Source of the DNA: Peromyscus leucopus
Lineage: Eukaryota; Chordata; Mammalia; Rodentia; Cricetidae
Direction of reading: 5' to 3'
Assembly (NCBI RefSeq): GCF_004664715.2
Contig: NC_051075.1
Span: forward strand, 88,450,709 to 88,514,708
Length of the DNA stretch: 64,000 nt
The position numbers and the translations under genes were made by a program. Below, in pieces: positions 32,191 to 45,130 of the stretch (the stretch's first letter is position 1; each line of letters opens with the position of its first letter). The notes beneath the pieces were generated by a model. It searched no databases. It saw nothing but the letters and a program-made list of their open reading frames with translations, and was not told where the DNA came from.

Positions 32191-32984
32191 TCTTTTCTTG
32201 GATACTGAAATGGCAAGAGTGTTTGGCACTTTTACAGAAAGCTGATGAGGACAGAAAGAACAGTTTTCCCGAAGGAAGCTGCAAGATTTTCAGGGCTTAG
32301 TTAATCGAGGTTTTTTGTTTGTTTGTTTTTCCCTGGTTCCCTCTATCCTCTTCAGCCTTGCTCACTATCACAAAGGTTTTGGATTTTATGTTAACCGTAA
32401 ATCGGCAGGCCACAGTGTGGTGGTTTTGTTTGCAGGTGCGATCAGCTGATTAAGGTCGGTGGCTCCCTAGGGCTGGGCCTGAGCTGTCAAATGTGCTCTG
32501 TGAGAAGGCGGGGGAGGGGTGGGGGACGGGACTCCGCAAGAAATAACCAGAGAGAATATACAGTGAGGAAAGAGAAAATGGTACTGATGGGTTATTGTGT
32601 GAAAAGTGAATGCACAATAGAAGGTCTGAGAGAGGCACTGTACAAACACTGGCCTAACCCATCAACTGGTACAAAAGCTTTGAGTGAAAAAGGGTTAGAG
32701 CAGGATTTTCGTATTATGTCAGAGTGTCTTACTCAGAACACATCTTTACAATGCAGAGATTAGGAAGTCTCCATCATCCCCCAAAGGTCAAGATGAGCCT
32801 CCTGCTGGTGAGCCTCCTGTTCTAATAAAAAGACCATAATTTCACCCACGTAGTATTCCAGACAAGATGATGCAGGGGTAGGGGAACAGCTGTCATAGAT
32901 GGCAGTCGGAGTAACTGTGGATTGGTATATGTGGACTTTAACTCCTGGATGAGAAAATGATAGCTGTAAAAGATCATTTTGGGG

Positions 32985-33125
32985 TCAGGACATGGTGGTG
33001 CCGGCCTTAGTGCCAGCAGGTAGATGCCTGTGAGTTTGAGGTCAGCCCGGTCTACGTAGTGAGTTCTAGGCCAACTTCAGCAACATATAGTGAGACCCTG
33101 TCTCAACCTTGCATCCAAAATAAAG
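32985..33125 (+). repeat. B1-like SINE
   Basis: GACATGGTGGTGCCGGCCTT and TGAGACCCTGTCTCAACC mark a diverged B1. Confidence 0.65.
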
Positions 33126-33249
33126 AAATAAGTAGAGATATTTTGATACCTGAATATGGGCTGTATACTAGACAATGTGCAATTACTGTTCTTAGGTGCA
33201 GTAATAGTGTGGTAGTATATAAGAGAATGTTCTGTATTTTTTAAATTTT

Positions 33250-34060
33250 AAGTCTTTTAAAAAATACCTTTACTTATTACTTGATACAATGTATCTTGAG
33301 CTTATCCATCCCTCCTTAACCCCCAATACATCCCCTTCCCACCTTCACGCCTTTGGTGGTGGTTGTGGTTGTAGTGGTAATGGTGGTAACTGTGGTAACC
33401 TACTAAATCCAAAGTAAAATGGTCTTGTTGGCTTGATGTGAAGATCTTGCCTTAGTAACCACAGCTGCTGTGAGTTCATGAGTGCAACAGCTGTGTCATG
33501 TCTAGAGGCCAGCATTTCACTGGACTACTCCCATCCTCTGGCTCTTGGGTTCTTTCCACTCCCTTGTAAGTGATGCTCCCTGAGCTTTGAGGTGGTTGAT
33601 AAAGGGATGAGCACTCCATAGTCCCTTATTCTCAGCACTTTGATCATTTATGAGTCTCTGCAATAACTACTGCACACTGCTGAAGAATCTTCCCTGGCCA
33701 AAGTTGAGAGCAAATCACTAATGTAGGGGCATAGCCACAAGTATTGAGAAGACAGTTTGATGATGTGACCATTTAGAAAAAAAAAAAAAAAAAGTCAGTA
33801 GTAGGCTCCCCCTACAATAGGGCCTATAACCTCCCAAGCCAGGGTCTTTTGACCAGGCATGAATTCCCTCCTGTGGAGCAGGCCTCAAATTTAGTCAGAC
33901 TGGTTGGTTGCACCCATAACTTCGCGCCACTGTTGTACCGGTGAGCACATCTTTCCTGGCAGGTCAGTGTTGAAGCATTCAGGGTTCACTGTTTGGGTGA
34001 TCCATTGATGACTCTTCTCCCCCAGCAGCATACAAAGCACCCTCCGTCACAATGAAAGCT
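33250..34060 (+). mobile_element. Probable LINE-derived rodent repeat
   Basis: AGGGGCATAGCCACAAGTAT, GGCCTATAACCTCCCAAGCC and CATGAATTCCCTCCTGTGGA are phrases I recognise from an abundant rodent repeat, probably the tail of an old LINE-1 (Lx-type) family. A GGT-rich simple run lies near 33355-33400 and poly(A) at 33778-33793. The family name is uncertain. Confidence 0.45.
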
Positions 34061-34267
34061 TAGGGTTTTAGAGGTGAAGCTCACTGACATCTACAGTACG
34101 CTCAGCAGGTTGAGGGAAGAGCCGTCCGTGGTGGTAGAGAGCACGTTCAGGAGCACAGCAGAAAGACAGCAGTGAGAGCCAGTTGAGTCCAAAAGAGCGG
34201 TGTGCAGCTGGATTTTGCTCCGCTCTTGTGTAGGATTGAACTTTTTAAATGAGAAATTGAAGGCGAG

Positions 34268-34430
34268 GTTTTTTTTTTTTTTTTGGTTTTCCAAGTCAGG
34301 GTTTCTCTGTGTAGCTTTGCGCCTTTCCTGGAACTCACTCTGTAGCCCAGGCTGGCCTCGAACTCACAGAGCTCCGCCTGCCTCTGCCTCCCAAGTGCTG
34401 GGATTAAAGGTGTGCGCCACCACCGCCCGG
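34268..34430 (-). repeat. B1 SINE, minus orientation, with TSD
   Basis: It begins with poly(T) and ends GCGCCACCACCGCCCGG. TGAAGGCGAG flanks both sides (34258-34267 and 34431-34440). Confidence 0.93.
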
Positions 34431-35109
34431 TGAAGGCGAGTTTTAAAACAATAAGCAACCAAACAGAAAGGCCCATAGAGGGCTGCATGGTAACTGACAG
34501 ACCGCTGTGGTGAGGCTGAGAGAAAAGTCTTAACTCCATACTCCCAAGCAAGACATAAGTCTTCTCAGAGACGTTCATGGAGTCAGGAAATATTCATTTC
34601 TCTTGGTTCTTCTTAGCTACTGTTGATCATTTATGCTTAAGAGATGAATCCCCTAGCTCTAACTCCAAGTGTCATCATATCCTTGGTACCCATGGGAAAT
34701 TTGTCATAGAAAGCCACCACCCCCCATCTGCAGATTTTTAAGTTCTTTTTATAAAATATTGTAGTATTTACATGTGACCAAATGTATTCTCCCCAGATAT
34801 TTAAAGCCTTTCTAAATTAGTTATACTTAATATAGTGTAATTATATAATGTTCTGTGCTGTTTTTATGGAATGACAAGAAAAAGCTATCCACAAATAGAG
34901 ATTGCTCTAGGAATAAACTCAGTCTTTCTTGGAAAGCCGTCTACCACTCAGGCATGTCTTCAGCCCTCATTGTTTGTTTGTTTGAATGATTTGACCTGCA
35001 ATTGATTAAAGTAGCAGATGTGGAGTTCACAGTTATTAGTGGAGCCAACTGTGTTAATAATTACCAATTATTCTTGCCCTATCTGAGAACTACCCTGAAA
35101 GAACTGTCC

Positions 35110-35485
35110 ACCCTAGTCACATTGGGGATTGAAGAGGAGGCTCACACATGCTAGGCAAGCACTCTACCACTGAGCCATATCCTCAGCCTTCTTTTGTTTG
35201 TATGTGTTTTCTATTTGTGGTGATGGTGATGTTTTTTGTTAGTTTGTTTGAGACAGGATTTCTCCATGTAGCCCTGGCTGTCCTGGAACTAGCTCTGTAG
35301 ACAATGCTGGCCTCAAACTCGGAAATCTGCCTGCCTCTGCCTCCCGAGGGCTAGGATTAAAGATGCATGTCACTACACCCAGCCTCAGCCTTCTTTCGTT
35401 TTTTATTTTGAGTCGGGGTCTCAAAAGTTGTTCAGGCAAGCCTTGAACTCATGATCTTTCTGTCTCAGCTTCCCGAGTAGCTGGG
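35110..35485 (-). repeat. ID-like and B1 SINEs, minus orientation
   Basis: An ID-like fragment (AGGCAAGCACTCTACCACTG, 35120-35190) is followed by a reversed B1 (35240-35385, GAGACAGGATTTCTCCATG) and a second reversed B1-like piece (35395-35485). Confidence 0.65.
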
Positions 35486-35513
35486 TGACTGGCCTGCTCT
35501 ACCAGGACCAGCT

Positions 35514-35680
35514 GTCTTTTTCCTTCCCACATCTGAGATCTGTGTCCGTATGTAAGGGAATCTGAGAAAGTAGGTTCTAGCTAGGATTGAAGGGTAGTTC
35601 ATTTTCCCCTCCACATCTGAGGTCTGTGACAGTATGTAAGGAAGTTTGAGAACATATACTAGTATCAAATGGTCGTTCGT
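35514..35680. repeat. Two-copy diverged direct repeat, about 80 bp
   Basis: TTCCCACATCTGAGATCTGT...GTATGTAAGG near 35522 recurs as CCTCCACATCTGAGGTCTGT...GTATGTAAGG near 35609. Both copies end with a GGT(A/C)GTTC-type phrase. This looks like an old local tandem duplication. Confidence 0.65.
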
Positions 35681-35899
35681 TTTACTCTGGTTGAGAAAAC
35701 GCTAGTGAAATAACTGGTCTAGTGTCTGACAGAACATAGATAATGAAATTCTCTCTTAGTCTTTTTGTGTGTCAATTACATGTGACCTTGTGTAAAAAAA
35801 AAACAAAAAAAACCCTCTATATCTTGTTCAGAGAAATTTCTAGAAGGCATGTGCAGAAGCCTTCCTACTACAGAATAAAAGAACAGAGTCAACTCTCAT

Positions 35900-36100
35900 C
35901 AGGTGTGATGGCTCATGCCCCTTAATTCTAGCACTCAGGAGGCAGAGATAGGAGACTCATCAAAAGTTCCAGGCTAGCCTGCTTCACATCATGAGTGAGT
36001 CCCAGGCTAGCCTGGTCTACAGAGTGAGTTCCAGCCCAGTGAAGGCTATAGGGTGAGACCCTGTGTAAACATTAATTAATTAATTAATTAATTAATTAAG
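35900..36100 (+). repeat. B1 with internal duplication and (TTAA)n
   Basis: In this B1-like element the block CCAGGCTAGCCTG occurs twice (near 35968 and 36001). It ends in (ATTA)n at about 36072-36100. Confidence 0.65.
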
Positions 36101-36784
36101 ATATTGCATTTAATCTCTGATACAGACCCCTTTTGTTCCAGGTTAATTTTTCTATAACTAGGTGTCGTGTGTATGAAAATGGCCATTTAAAGCATTCACA
36201 TTTACTCGGATATGTGTCTGTAGTGATATACGTGTGTGTGTTCTCTGATTCTCTCAGATGTTATGTTTCTAAATGTTTAGAATGTTATTGGTGTTAAAAG
36301 AAAAAAAAACCTACCTAATCAGATCCAGGAAAGCTGGTTTGTTCTTTGTGGTCAGAGATTTTCATGGGTTACAGTTCTTGGATCTGTAGAATATTGTATA
36401 CAATGTTTTCCAAGCTATTGTGCAAAATATTATACATTATATAATGTATATAATATAGGTATTTCATATACTATATGTACCCTATATATACACATATATA
36501 TGGACATTTTGAAAAACTAGCTAGCATTGACTGGAATCAACTTTTGGAAATCCTGCCTTCAGTGTATTATTGAGTGAGTGGCCAGAGCACCCTCATAAGT
36601 ATGTAGATCATAAATATTGTCATTTGTGTTTCTCATTGCCTGGCAGGTTAGAATTCAAATTTCAGATTCTAGTTTTAGTGGACCATTTAACCCCAGTCTA
36701 ATTTCCTCTGTTTCTTCCTAGAAAATCTTTTTTATTATCAATAATTTTTATTTTTAGTACTCCAAAAATTCAATTATAGTTCTA

Positions 36785-36930
36785 GACATGGTGGCACACG
36801 CCTTTAAACCCAGCACTCAGGAGGCAGAGGCAGGTGGATCTCTGTGAGTTTGAGCTCAGCCTGGTCTACAGAGTGAATTCCAGGCCAGCCAGAGCTACAC
36901 AGTGAGACCCTGTCTCTGAAACAGCACTCA
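36785..36930 (+). repeat. B1 SINE
   Basis: GACATGGTGGCACACGCC through AGTGAGACCCTGTCTCTG. Confidence 0.8.
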
Positions 36931-37109
36931 ATTACGTATCAGTTTAAGGGAGAGGCATTTCCTGCGCTGGCTCTTCTCCCTCCAAAGCCAGTCTGAATTT
37001 TTTTAACTAGGTCCTGTATTTCAACACATTCCTCCTGAGAGCTATGACCGATTAGTATTTTTGCTCTTACATTTTCAACCTTCCTGTTTGAGTATCAAGA
37101 TTCCCCTGT

Positions 37110-37352
37110 CAGTCAGGTATAGTGGCACATGGTTGTAATCTCAGCCCCTCAGAAAGCTGATACAGGAGGATCACAATTTCAGGGTCTGCCTGGGCTGAAT
37201 AGCAAGTTCCAGGCCAGCCTCTACATAGTGAGAGCCTGTTTTAAGTCTGCCATTCACCCTGCAAAAAGAGAAAGGGATGGATGGAGGAAGGGAGGGAGGG
37301 AGAGAGAGGGGGGAGGGAGGGAGGGAGAGGAAGAAAAGAAAGAAAGAAAGAC
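37110..37352 (+). repeat. B1-like SINE and (GGGA)n tract
   Basis: The diverged B1 occupies 37110-37250. Purine-rich (GGGA)n and (GAAA)n runs follow at 37280-37350. Confidence 0.7.
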
Positions 37353-37924
37353 TTTCCTACTAATTATTTCTTTCATGTATATTACCAGTTTCCCTGATTC
37401 CCTTAGTGGCAGCGAGGCTGGCGAAAGGTTGATTCTAGAACTGTGATTGACAGGAGTTCCTAGACCGGCTCTACCAAGCCTGGACAGGACAATACCACAC
37501 AACTGGGGCACCAGCATGAAGGAAGAACCAAGAGGCCTCTTAGGAGAGCACTTGGAGGACTCTGGAGCCGCATGAGCATGGCTGTCATGTAGTCATTGTG
37601 GATGGGGCCAGACAGCACCCTTGTTTATAGACAGCCGTTCTGATTGGCAGCGCCATTCCACACCAGTTGCTGTATGGCTTACCTCTCATCCTGAGTCAGT
37701 TTGTAAGCAATCCTGCGTCAAGTTGCACAGAGTACCCACAGATCATAACAAGGCAGAAATCAAAACTTAGCTAATCAGTGCCAAAGAAAAGGTAGATCGG
37801 AGAGTCCAAGAGCAGGCGGAAGCCAGGAAAAGAGATGCATCCAAGGACAAAAACAGGAAACCCGTGCTGTCAGGAAGTTGGAAGTCTTTAAATTCCCACT
37901 GTCAGGATGAGGGACATTAAAACC

Positions 37925-38280
37925 AGCATGAAACCGGGGCTGGTGGCCCACACCTGTAATCTCAGCTTTGGGAGGTGAGGCAAGAGGATCAGGCATTCAA
38001 GGCCAGCAAGAGCTACATGAGACACTCTTCACCCCCCCACCGCCCACCCCCGCTTGATGATGGGGCTGGAGAAATGGTCCAGCGGTTAAGAGCACTTTTT
38101 GCTCTTGCAGAGGACCTGGGTTAGATTTCCAGTACCCACATGGCGGCTAACAACTGTAACTTCATTTCCAGAGGATCCAACACCTCCTGGTGTCCTCAGA
38201 CACTGTACACACACATGGCCCACCAATATACATGCAGGCAAAAAATACTAATACACAAAATAAAAACGAATTAATTTTTA
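37925..38280 (+). repeat. B1-like and B2 SINEs
   Basis: A diverged B1 (37925-38030) is followed by a C-rich gap. A B2 then runs from GATGGGGCTGGAGAAATGGT (38057) to an A-rich tail near 38280. Confidence 0.75.
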
Positions 38281-38668
38281 AAGTAATAACAACAACAAAA
38301 CAAAACACCACCAGCAGCAGACAGTTAAAAACCAGAAAGGCCAAAATACAAGGCAAAGCGGTAAACAGAGAAACGGGAATTCAGTGAGGCATGGTGGTGG
38401 TTCACCCCATGGTGGTTCACCCCACTAGAACCAACAAAGAAAAGGCTAACCTGGTCCCTCGTGAGCTCCAGGCCTTCCAGGACTAATGGCAAAACCATGT
38501 CACAGTAGGGAAAAAGAGGGGCACAATGGGAAAAAGAAGTGGGAATTCCTCAGAAAATAGAGCCTAACCACGAGGGACACGCAGCAGTGGAACATAGGAT
38601 CCACCAAGAAAATTAGGAAGCAAGAGGTAGCATGGGAAGGCCATAAGACCTCCACATGAAAGAGCTTG

Positions 38669-38811
38669 CCAGGCGGTGGTGGTGCACGCTTTTAATCCCA
38701 GCACTCGGGAGGCAGAGCCAGGCGCATCTCTGTAAGTTCAAGGCCAGCCTGGTGAGTTCCAGGACAGGCACCAAAACTACATGGAGAAACCCTGTCTTGA
38801 AAAACCAAAAA

Positions 38812-38860
<49 letters not shown>

Positions 38861-38870
38861 CGAGCGAGCG
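38669..38870 (+). repeat. B1 SINE with (GA)n tail
   Basis: The B1 from CCAGGCGGTGGTGGTGCACG to CTTGAAAAACC lacks a short central piece (CAGCCTGGTGAGTTCC). A GA microsatellite of about 20 units and a GAGC run follow. Confidence 0.85.
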
Positions 38871-39779
38871 CGCTTCTGCCCCAGAAGTCTGGGTTGCTGC
38901 CCAGGTGGAAATCTACATCAGTTTGGACAGCCACTAACCATGGAGGCTCGTTACACTTAACAATGCTAATTCGAGAGCCTTGTGTGATGCTGCTTCTCTG
39001 TATTTAATCTTAATAAGGAAAACGAGGGGAAGAATACTTCCAAAAGAGGACTGCTCCCAGACCAAAGACAAGAGAGAATTAACTATGAGAGTTTGTGTGA
39101 ACTAGGCACCGCATCTCATAATACAATAATGACCCAAGTATCACCCATATCTCACAAGATAAATACAGCCATGTGATGATGTCTCGGTCAGCAGTGGAAC
39201 ACATGCATGACGGGGATTCTATGAATTACATCACCCGATTTGTTGTAGCTGTCTTCAGACCACACATGACGGTATAATGTTAGCACAATGCAAAATTGCC
39301 TGATGATGCATTTCTCTGAATACTGCCCTGCCCACTGGTTTGTGGGTTTTTTTTTTGTTTGTTTGTTTGTTTTTTGTTTTTGTTTTTGTTTTTGCCTGTT
39401 TTCCAGAGGACAGGTCATCAGTTTCATGTGTGTCTGCCTCGTAAGGCTTCGGGCTGGTTACCTTCAAGGCTTGCGTTCAGTCTTCTGTGCTTTTGAGTCT
39501 GTCGCTTTAAGCTCTCAGCCAATGCTACAAGGCCTTCTGTGCTCTCCAAGCTAGAAAGGAACCTTCTTTTGCGGGTACATGGTTATAAAAGGGGTCTGTT
39601 TTCAAGTTGAAAAAAAAAATCTGACAGTTTTTGTGCTATAAAATTATGCAATAAGAACGAACAGTCTCGGCTAGGAAAAACACTGTGAATCTGGTAGGGT
39701 CACGTCCTCACTGCCAATTTGCCCTTTCTGCCCTCTGCCTTGCTGTAAGTTTTTGCCAGAAAATTTCCCTATCTTGTGT

Positions 39780-39935
39780 TCTGTGTCTTTCATCTTCTGA
39801 TAGTTATTTCTCCGAGAAAGAGTCTCGTGGAGCCCAATTGTCCTTCAACTCACTGTGTCTAGCCTTGAACTCCTCATCTTCCGGCCTCCACCTCTGAATG
39901 CTGCGATTTCAGGCCTGCACCTCCATGCCTGGCTT
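39780..39935 (-). repeat. B1-like SINE, minus orientation
   Basis: GAGTCTCGTGGAGCCCAATT and TAGCCTTGAACTCCTCATCT are reversed, diverged B1. Confidence 0.55.
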
Positions 39936-40054
39936 CTTGGCAGTTTGAGACGAAGAAAAAGATTTTGCTGGCCTGTCTTCAAATAGCTAGGTTTCAGAAC
40001 ACAGGCTATAGTTGTCACATCTTTATATTTGCCCAGCATCTAGAGATGAGTTAA

Positions 40055-40200
40055 AGACGAGGTGTGGTGGCCCTTGCCTTTAGTCCTAGCACTCTGGAGG
40101 CAGAGGCAGGAAGATCTCTGTGAGATTGGGGCCAGCCTGGTCTACAGTGCGAGTTCCAAAGGCCAGACAAGACTATATAGTGAGAGCCTGTCTCATCCCA
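40055..40200 (+). repeat. B1 SINE
   Basis: GACGAGGTGTGGTGGCCCTT through GTGAGAGCCTGTCTCATCCC. Confidence 0.75.
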
Positions 40201-40939
40201 ACCCAGAAAAAATATAGAGATGAATTAATTGCAGGACCAGTGCACGCTTTGTTGGACCTTTGATAAACTGATGTTGTTCTGTTGGTTAGTTTTAGGAAAT
40301 GAGGTTTGACTCTTGTGCAAATCTCAAGTATGGTGAAATAATGAAGGTATATTAAACAAATGAAGATTAATATTTACTGACACAGAAATAAGTCAGCAGC
40401 AGCAATCTGGAGTTAGGTCTGTCTTTATGTAGAGAGAGTAAAAGGCTGGGCCCTTCATGTTGTAGCTGATTTCCCTCTTTCTCAGCATAGTTATATTAAC
40501 AAGACAGTGGAAAAAGAAGCACAGAACACCACGCTCTTAACTTTCCTTCCCAAGGCTTGGGTTTCTGGGTAACAGGAAGAGACGCTTCCTTCAGCTCACT
40601 GCTGAGCCTGTTTTCCATTCGGCCAATAGGCTCTGTGTTTGCCCACCTGGGCTTCTGGAAGCCTCAGAGGCACATGCTCCATTCCAGTGTGTGCATTCGT
40701 ATCCTGTTGCGTATTGAATGTTTGCCATGGGACAGACACCCGGCTGGAGGCGAGGCTGTGGCAGCAGTTTGCAAACTTTCCACTGCCTCATCACTCCTGG
40801 GAGGGGAAACGAATGTGAACCCAGCAGGGCCTGGGTGGGGTACAGCAGGCCAGCCAGCCAAGCACTGGGAAATCAGGGATTTGACTTGAGAGGCTATGAG
40901 AAGGCTGGATTCTTCCCTACAGCACCCCTACATTTGTTT

Positions 40940-41215
40940 TAGGGGTTTGGTTTGGTTTTGAGATGGGACTCTTACTATGTAGACCAGGCTGGCCTCCAAC
41001 TTGTGTCAATCCTCCTGCCTCTGTCTCAAAAATAATAAAATAATGATAATAAGTAATGATAAATAGCTGGGCTTGGTTATATATGCCTATAGTCACAATG
41101 CTTAGGAGGCTGAGGATGGATTGCAGTAAGTTTGAGGCCAGCCCTAGGCTAAACAGTGAATTCCCGACTAGCCAAGGCTACAGTATGAGACCCTGCCTCA
41201 AACAAAAAAACAAAA
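40940..41215. repeat. B1 SINEs in opposite orientations
   Basis: A reversed B1 half (40960-41020, AGACCAGGCTGGCCTCCAAC) is followed by an ATA-rich spacer and a plus-strand B1 (41065-41215) with a (CAAAAA)n tail. Confidence 0.65.
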
Positions 41216-41889
41216 ACAAAAACTCCACCATAACAACAGTAACAGCTAGGCTCTCCTCGGATCTTCAGGTCAGTGTTGCACTGGAAACATACTACTTTCT
41301 TTCCTCCTCTGGCTCTGAGACCCCCTGGCCCCGTGCTTTAGAATGTGAACTTGGCTTTGACCGGCACGATTGGTGGTTAAATTATTACTTAATGCTCTTT
41401 CCCTTGTGAATTATAGGCTCAGTTAGCACCCAGAGAACCATCTGTTTTGTCCATGGCTGTGTCTCAGCCGTGTTTGGAAAAGGCAGGCTTTCAGTAGACA
41501 TTTGTGGAATGACCAAGCCTGAGTCTGAGAAACCCAGGAGCGTCGAGAACTAGAATGTGGTCCTTGTTTTCTTGGGGGAGGCGGGTTGTGGTAACTGAAG
41601 AGAGAACTGTGTAGTAATATGTGTGAAAGATAACACGCGATGAATGTTAAACGGGTAACTCTAAGTCCACCCGCCACTGATTCTGCCAGACTCGTCTTCT
41701 AGTGTCAGTGTGAGCTTCATTACAGACCAAGTCAATTCAGGGAGCGGAGCAACTTCTGTGGGCTCAGGTGATCTCAGCAGGCTCCAGGAGGGGGTGGGGG
41801 TGATGGGGAAAATGGCTGCAGGGAAAAGATCTCTGGACCCATGGCCACCTCACTACTCTGAGCTCATTTCCTCCCTTTGACGTCAGTAT

Positions 41890-42010
41890 TTATTGGATGT
41901 CTACTGTGGGTCAAGATCTGTGCTGGGAGCCAAGATTTTATTGGTGAATAAAAGTTATATAGTCCCCGCCCTCACCGAGATCAGCAAGTAATTGTGCTGA
42001 AGCCAAATTG
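41890..42010 (+). repeat. L2-type 3' end fragment
   Basis: TATTTATTGGATGTCTACTG, TCTGTGCTGGGAGCCAAGAT and AGTCCCCGCCCTCACCGAGA follow the consensus of the mammalian L2 3' end. Confidence 0.6.
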
Positions 42011-42354
42011 CAGTTGGAGGAGGACCGCGGGGGCGGGACGGGACCCAGATTTTGACTCAGGGTCTGAGCTGATGGAGGAATGGGGCTCACATAGAGACTG
42101 GAAGATGAGTCTGTGGCAGAGTCAGCAGGGGTGGGCTTGGAGTAAGGCTTCTTAGGCTTTGAGCAATTCTGGGCACATGAATGAGCCAGGAATTGGGGGT
42201 GGTCCAGGAGGACATTGGGAATGCAGTGCAGAAAGAAAGATGGCACCGCAGAGGCCAGAGTGTGAATGTGAACTTCATCTTTGGGACAATGAGAAGCCAC
42301 TGGGGGATCTTAAAAGAGTAAAATAAAGTTAGTACAAAAAAAAAAAAAAATCAC

Positions 42355-42485
42355 TGCCAGGTGGTGGTGGTGCACACCTTTAATCCCAGCACTCACTGGG
42401 GAGGCAGAGCCAGGCGGATCTCTGTGAGTTCGAGGCCAGCCTGGGCTACAGAGTGAGATCCAGGACAGACACCAAAACTACACAG
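42355..42485 (+). repeat. B1 SINE
   Basis: GCCAGGTGGTGGTGGTGCAC to CACCAAAACTACACAG. The 3' end is cut short and has no poly(A) tail. Confidence 0.85.
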
Positions 42486-43536
42486 GTCAAGGGCTGGGAA
42501 TGGACGGAGAAGTAGATGAGTTCTCCTCGTCACTCTGCAAGGATAGGATTTGGTGACTAGTAGGTAGAAAGGAGGTGAAGGAAAAATGACAAGAAGGACA
42601 CCCTGGTTTCTGGAAATTCTAGAGGAGGAACAGGCAGGCAAGAGCTCTTCTCACATATTTTAAGGGTTTGAGGGAAGATTTTAAGAATCTAGCCAAGGGA
42701 GGGTTTTTGACTAGGTAACTCAGATCTGGTCCTCAGGATCCAGATACAGATTTTAGAGTTAGCAGAATATAGAGAATAATTAAAATTTCAAATTTAATTC
42801 TAGAAAAAAATAAAATAATTAAAATTTCAAGTTAAGTAAGCACCCTTGGTGAGGGATGAGAAAATAATTTCTAAGACAAGACTTTGAAGAATACCAGTAT
42901 GTAAGTCGAAGGAAGAGAACCTGAAAAGAGAGCAAGAGGAGAGTGATGAGGGAGACGCAGGAGCCGGGCTGAACGGCCAAAGGCCTCCCTTCACTCTGAA
43001 GTCCTGTGGCCCTGCCGAGCTTGGGATCTTAGCCAGGCCTCAGGAACAGAGCACAAAGAGAAAGGGACATTCCAAGCAATGGTGCCACATCTGCCAACTT
43101 CCCGACAAGAAACAGAGGGTGGGCTCAGACCGAATAGCTTGAGAAGGTTTCGATAAAGAGGCTATTTACAAGGACGTAGGAAGCTTTAGAGAAACAAGGA
43201 GGCAGAAAGCCGGCAAGAGTCATAACAGAGACCCTTTCCCACCCCAAGCCAGCAAAAGAGGGTGGCCTGTGGGGTGACATGCTCTTCTGGAACGCCCCCT
43301 CCACACACCCCCTCATGCCACTGTGTCCCCTGCTTTGTGGCTGATTGCCTCCTGTGGGTCAGACAGAAGCCAGGAAGGACAGAAGCCAGGAAGGACAGGA
43401 GCCCAGGTGCAGTCTAGGTAGACAACACTTCCTGGGCCACAGCAGAGTGGAGAACAGACATGGAAGGATGAGCGGACTATTCTAGAACAGTTACCCTGGA
43501 CATGAGAGTGTTGGGGGAAGAGTATATTAGTTTCTG

Positions 43537-43564
43537 TGTTGTTGTTGTTGTTGTTGTTGTTGTT
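43537..43564. repeat. (GTT)n microsatellite
   Basis: About nine GTT units. Confidence 0.95.
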
Positions 43565-44376
43565 ACAAAGAGCAAACTCAATTGCTTAAAACAGTATGAA
43601 TGTGTTGCCGCTTCAGAAGTTAGAGACCCAAATGGGTCTCGCTGGTGTCAGTGGGACCTTGCTGCTCTCCAAAGGCTGCAGGGGAAAAGTCCAACTTCCG
43701 GAGTCCCCACAGTCCTCTTCTCATGGCCTTCCCTGCATCTCCAAAGTCGAAAACCATGAGGTTCTGACCTTCCGTCCCTGCCATGGCCACTTGTCTTCCT
43801 CTTCCGTCACCTTACTACTTTGGAATAAATTGTGCCCACTCGGACAGTTCAGAATACTTTCCCTATGATAGGCCCTTAATTTAGGGATTGGGGGTGTAGG
43901 TTGGTAAGATCCAGGTCCCTTAGCGGAGCCCGTAAAGAAGCCCCTTCACAGAGGTCCCATTTCCCCCCCTCCACAAATCCTCCTCCAAGCCACTCCAACC
44001 CATCACATACTTTCCTGTCCTGTCCCCCTGCTTATGCTCTTCTCTATGCTGGATGGCCTTTTCATGCCCATGTCCTCCTTAGGACCTCTTCCTTCAAGGG
44101 TCAGTGACAGTCTCTCTTTGGAGTGACTCCCACTTCAGACATTATTGTAACTTATTACATGGTATTACTGCCATTTGCGTGAACTAGGACCTTCCTGAGG
44201 GAACTTTTCTAGAACTGCCCTTGGCAATGGCAGGTAGACAGCTGACACTTACTGTCTTGGAAGAGCTGGCTGGACTGAATGCAGAGTTGTCTTGCTAGGG
44301 AAGATCTGTAGAATTTTCTTCAAGAGACTGAGTAAAACTTGCATTTGGTGTGAAAGTTTAAGAATGAAGCGTTTCG

Positions 44377-44431
44377 GGGTTGGGGATTTAGCTCAGTGGT
44401 AGTGGTTTGGCCCTTGGCTCTGAAAAAAAAA
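44377..44431 (+). repeat. Internally deleted ID element with TSD
   Basis: The ID head GTTGGGGATTTAGCTCAGTG is intact. About half the body is missing before CTCTG and a poly(A) tail. The flanks AATGAAGCGTTTCGG and AATGAAGCATTTCAG form a duplication that differs only at two CpG sites. Confidence 0.8.
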
Positions 44432-44984
44432 AATGAAGCATTTCAGAGGGATGGGGGACTAAAAGAGAATGTTTTAGGGATATAAAGAAAGAAAAATTAG
44501 GGAGAATGGCTACATAAGCAATAGCAACCGTAATAGAAAGGGAACATTAAGCTGGGAGGGAGATGGGGTACAGGGCACAGAAAGTGTTGGAGGGTTATAG
44601 TAGTGGATGAATATGATCAAAAGACATTATTTAAAGGTGAGAACTTTCAAACAATAAAATATACTATTAAAATACTCTCAAAGACGTCATTTAAAAAAAT
44701 AGAAGTTGATATAGAAGGAGAAAGAGAAGTAGAGAGAGTAACTATGGCTTGATCAGGGCTTGAGAACGTCTCTTGGTTTCATTGCACGAGTCATGGGACA
44801 ATGTGTTCTCACACCGAGCCTCTAAACTCTTCCCTGAATGAATCCCATTCTGTGTTCTTCACAGCACTCTCAACCCTGAAAGGGCACAAGTATGCTGCTT
44901 ACAACCGCCATACAATTAGTCATTGTTCTTCACTGGTTTTCAATGGGAAGCTGGGAGAAGTCTTATAGTAGAATGGAAAAGCAC

Positions 44985-45130
44985 TCACTCCCCTGGGAAC
45001 CAGAAGCCAGGCACACATCCCATCGCTAGGTCTCTGTCACCTTCAGCTCAGTCGTAGTCTGTAAAATTGAGTGATGATGGTATCTTGCAGGCTTCCTTAC
45101 AGGGTTGCCCTAAAGGGAAAAAAAATAACT
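44985..45130 (-). repeat. MIR-like element, reversed orientation
   Basis: GTCTGTAAAATTGAGTGATG and GGCTTCCTTACAGGGTTGCC match the reversed MIR layout, just upstream of the first TMOD2 coding exon. Confidence 0.55.

Noticed and set aside
41938..42300. Minus-strand frame of 120 codons
   Set aside because: It overlaps an L2-type repeat on the opposite strand and matches no family known to me.
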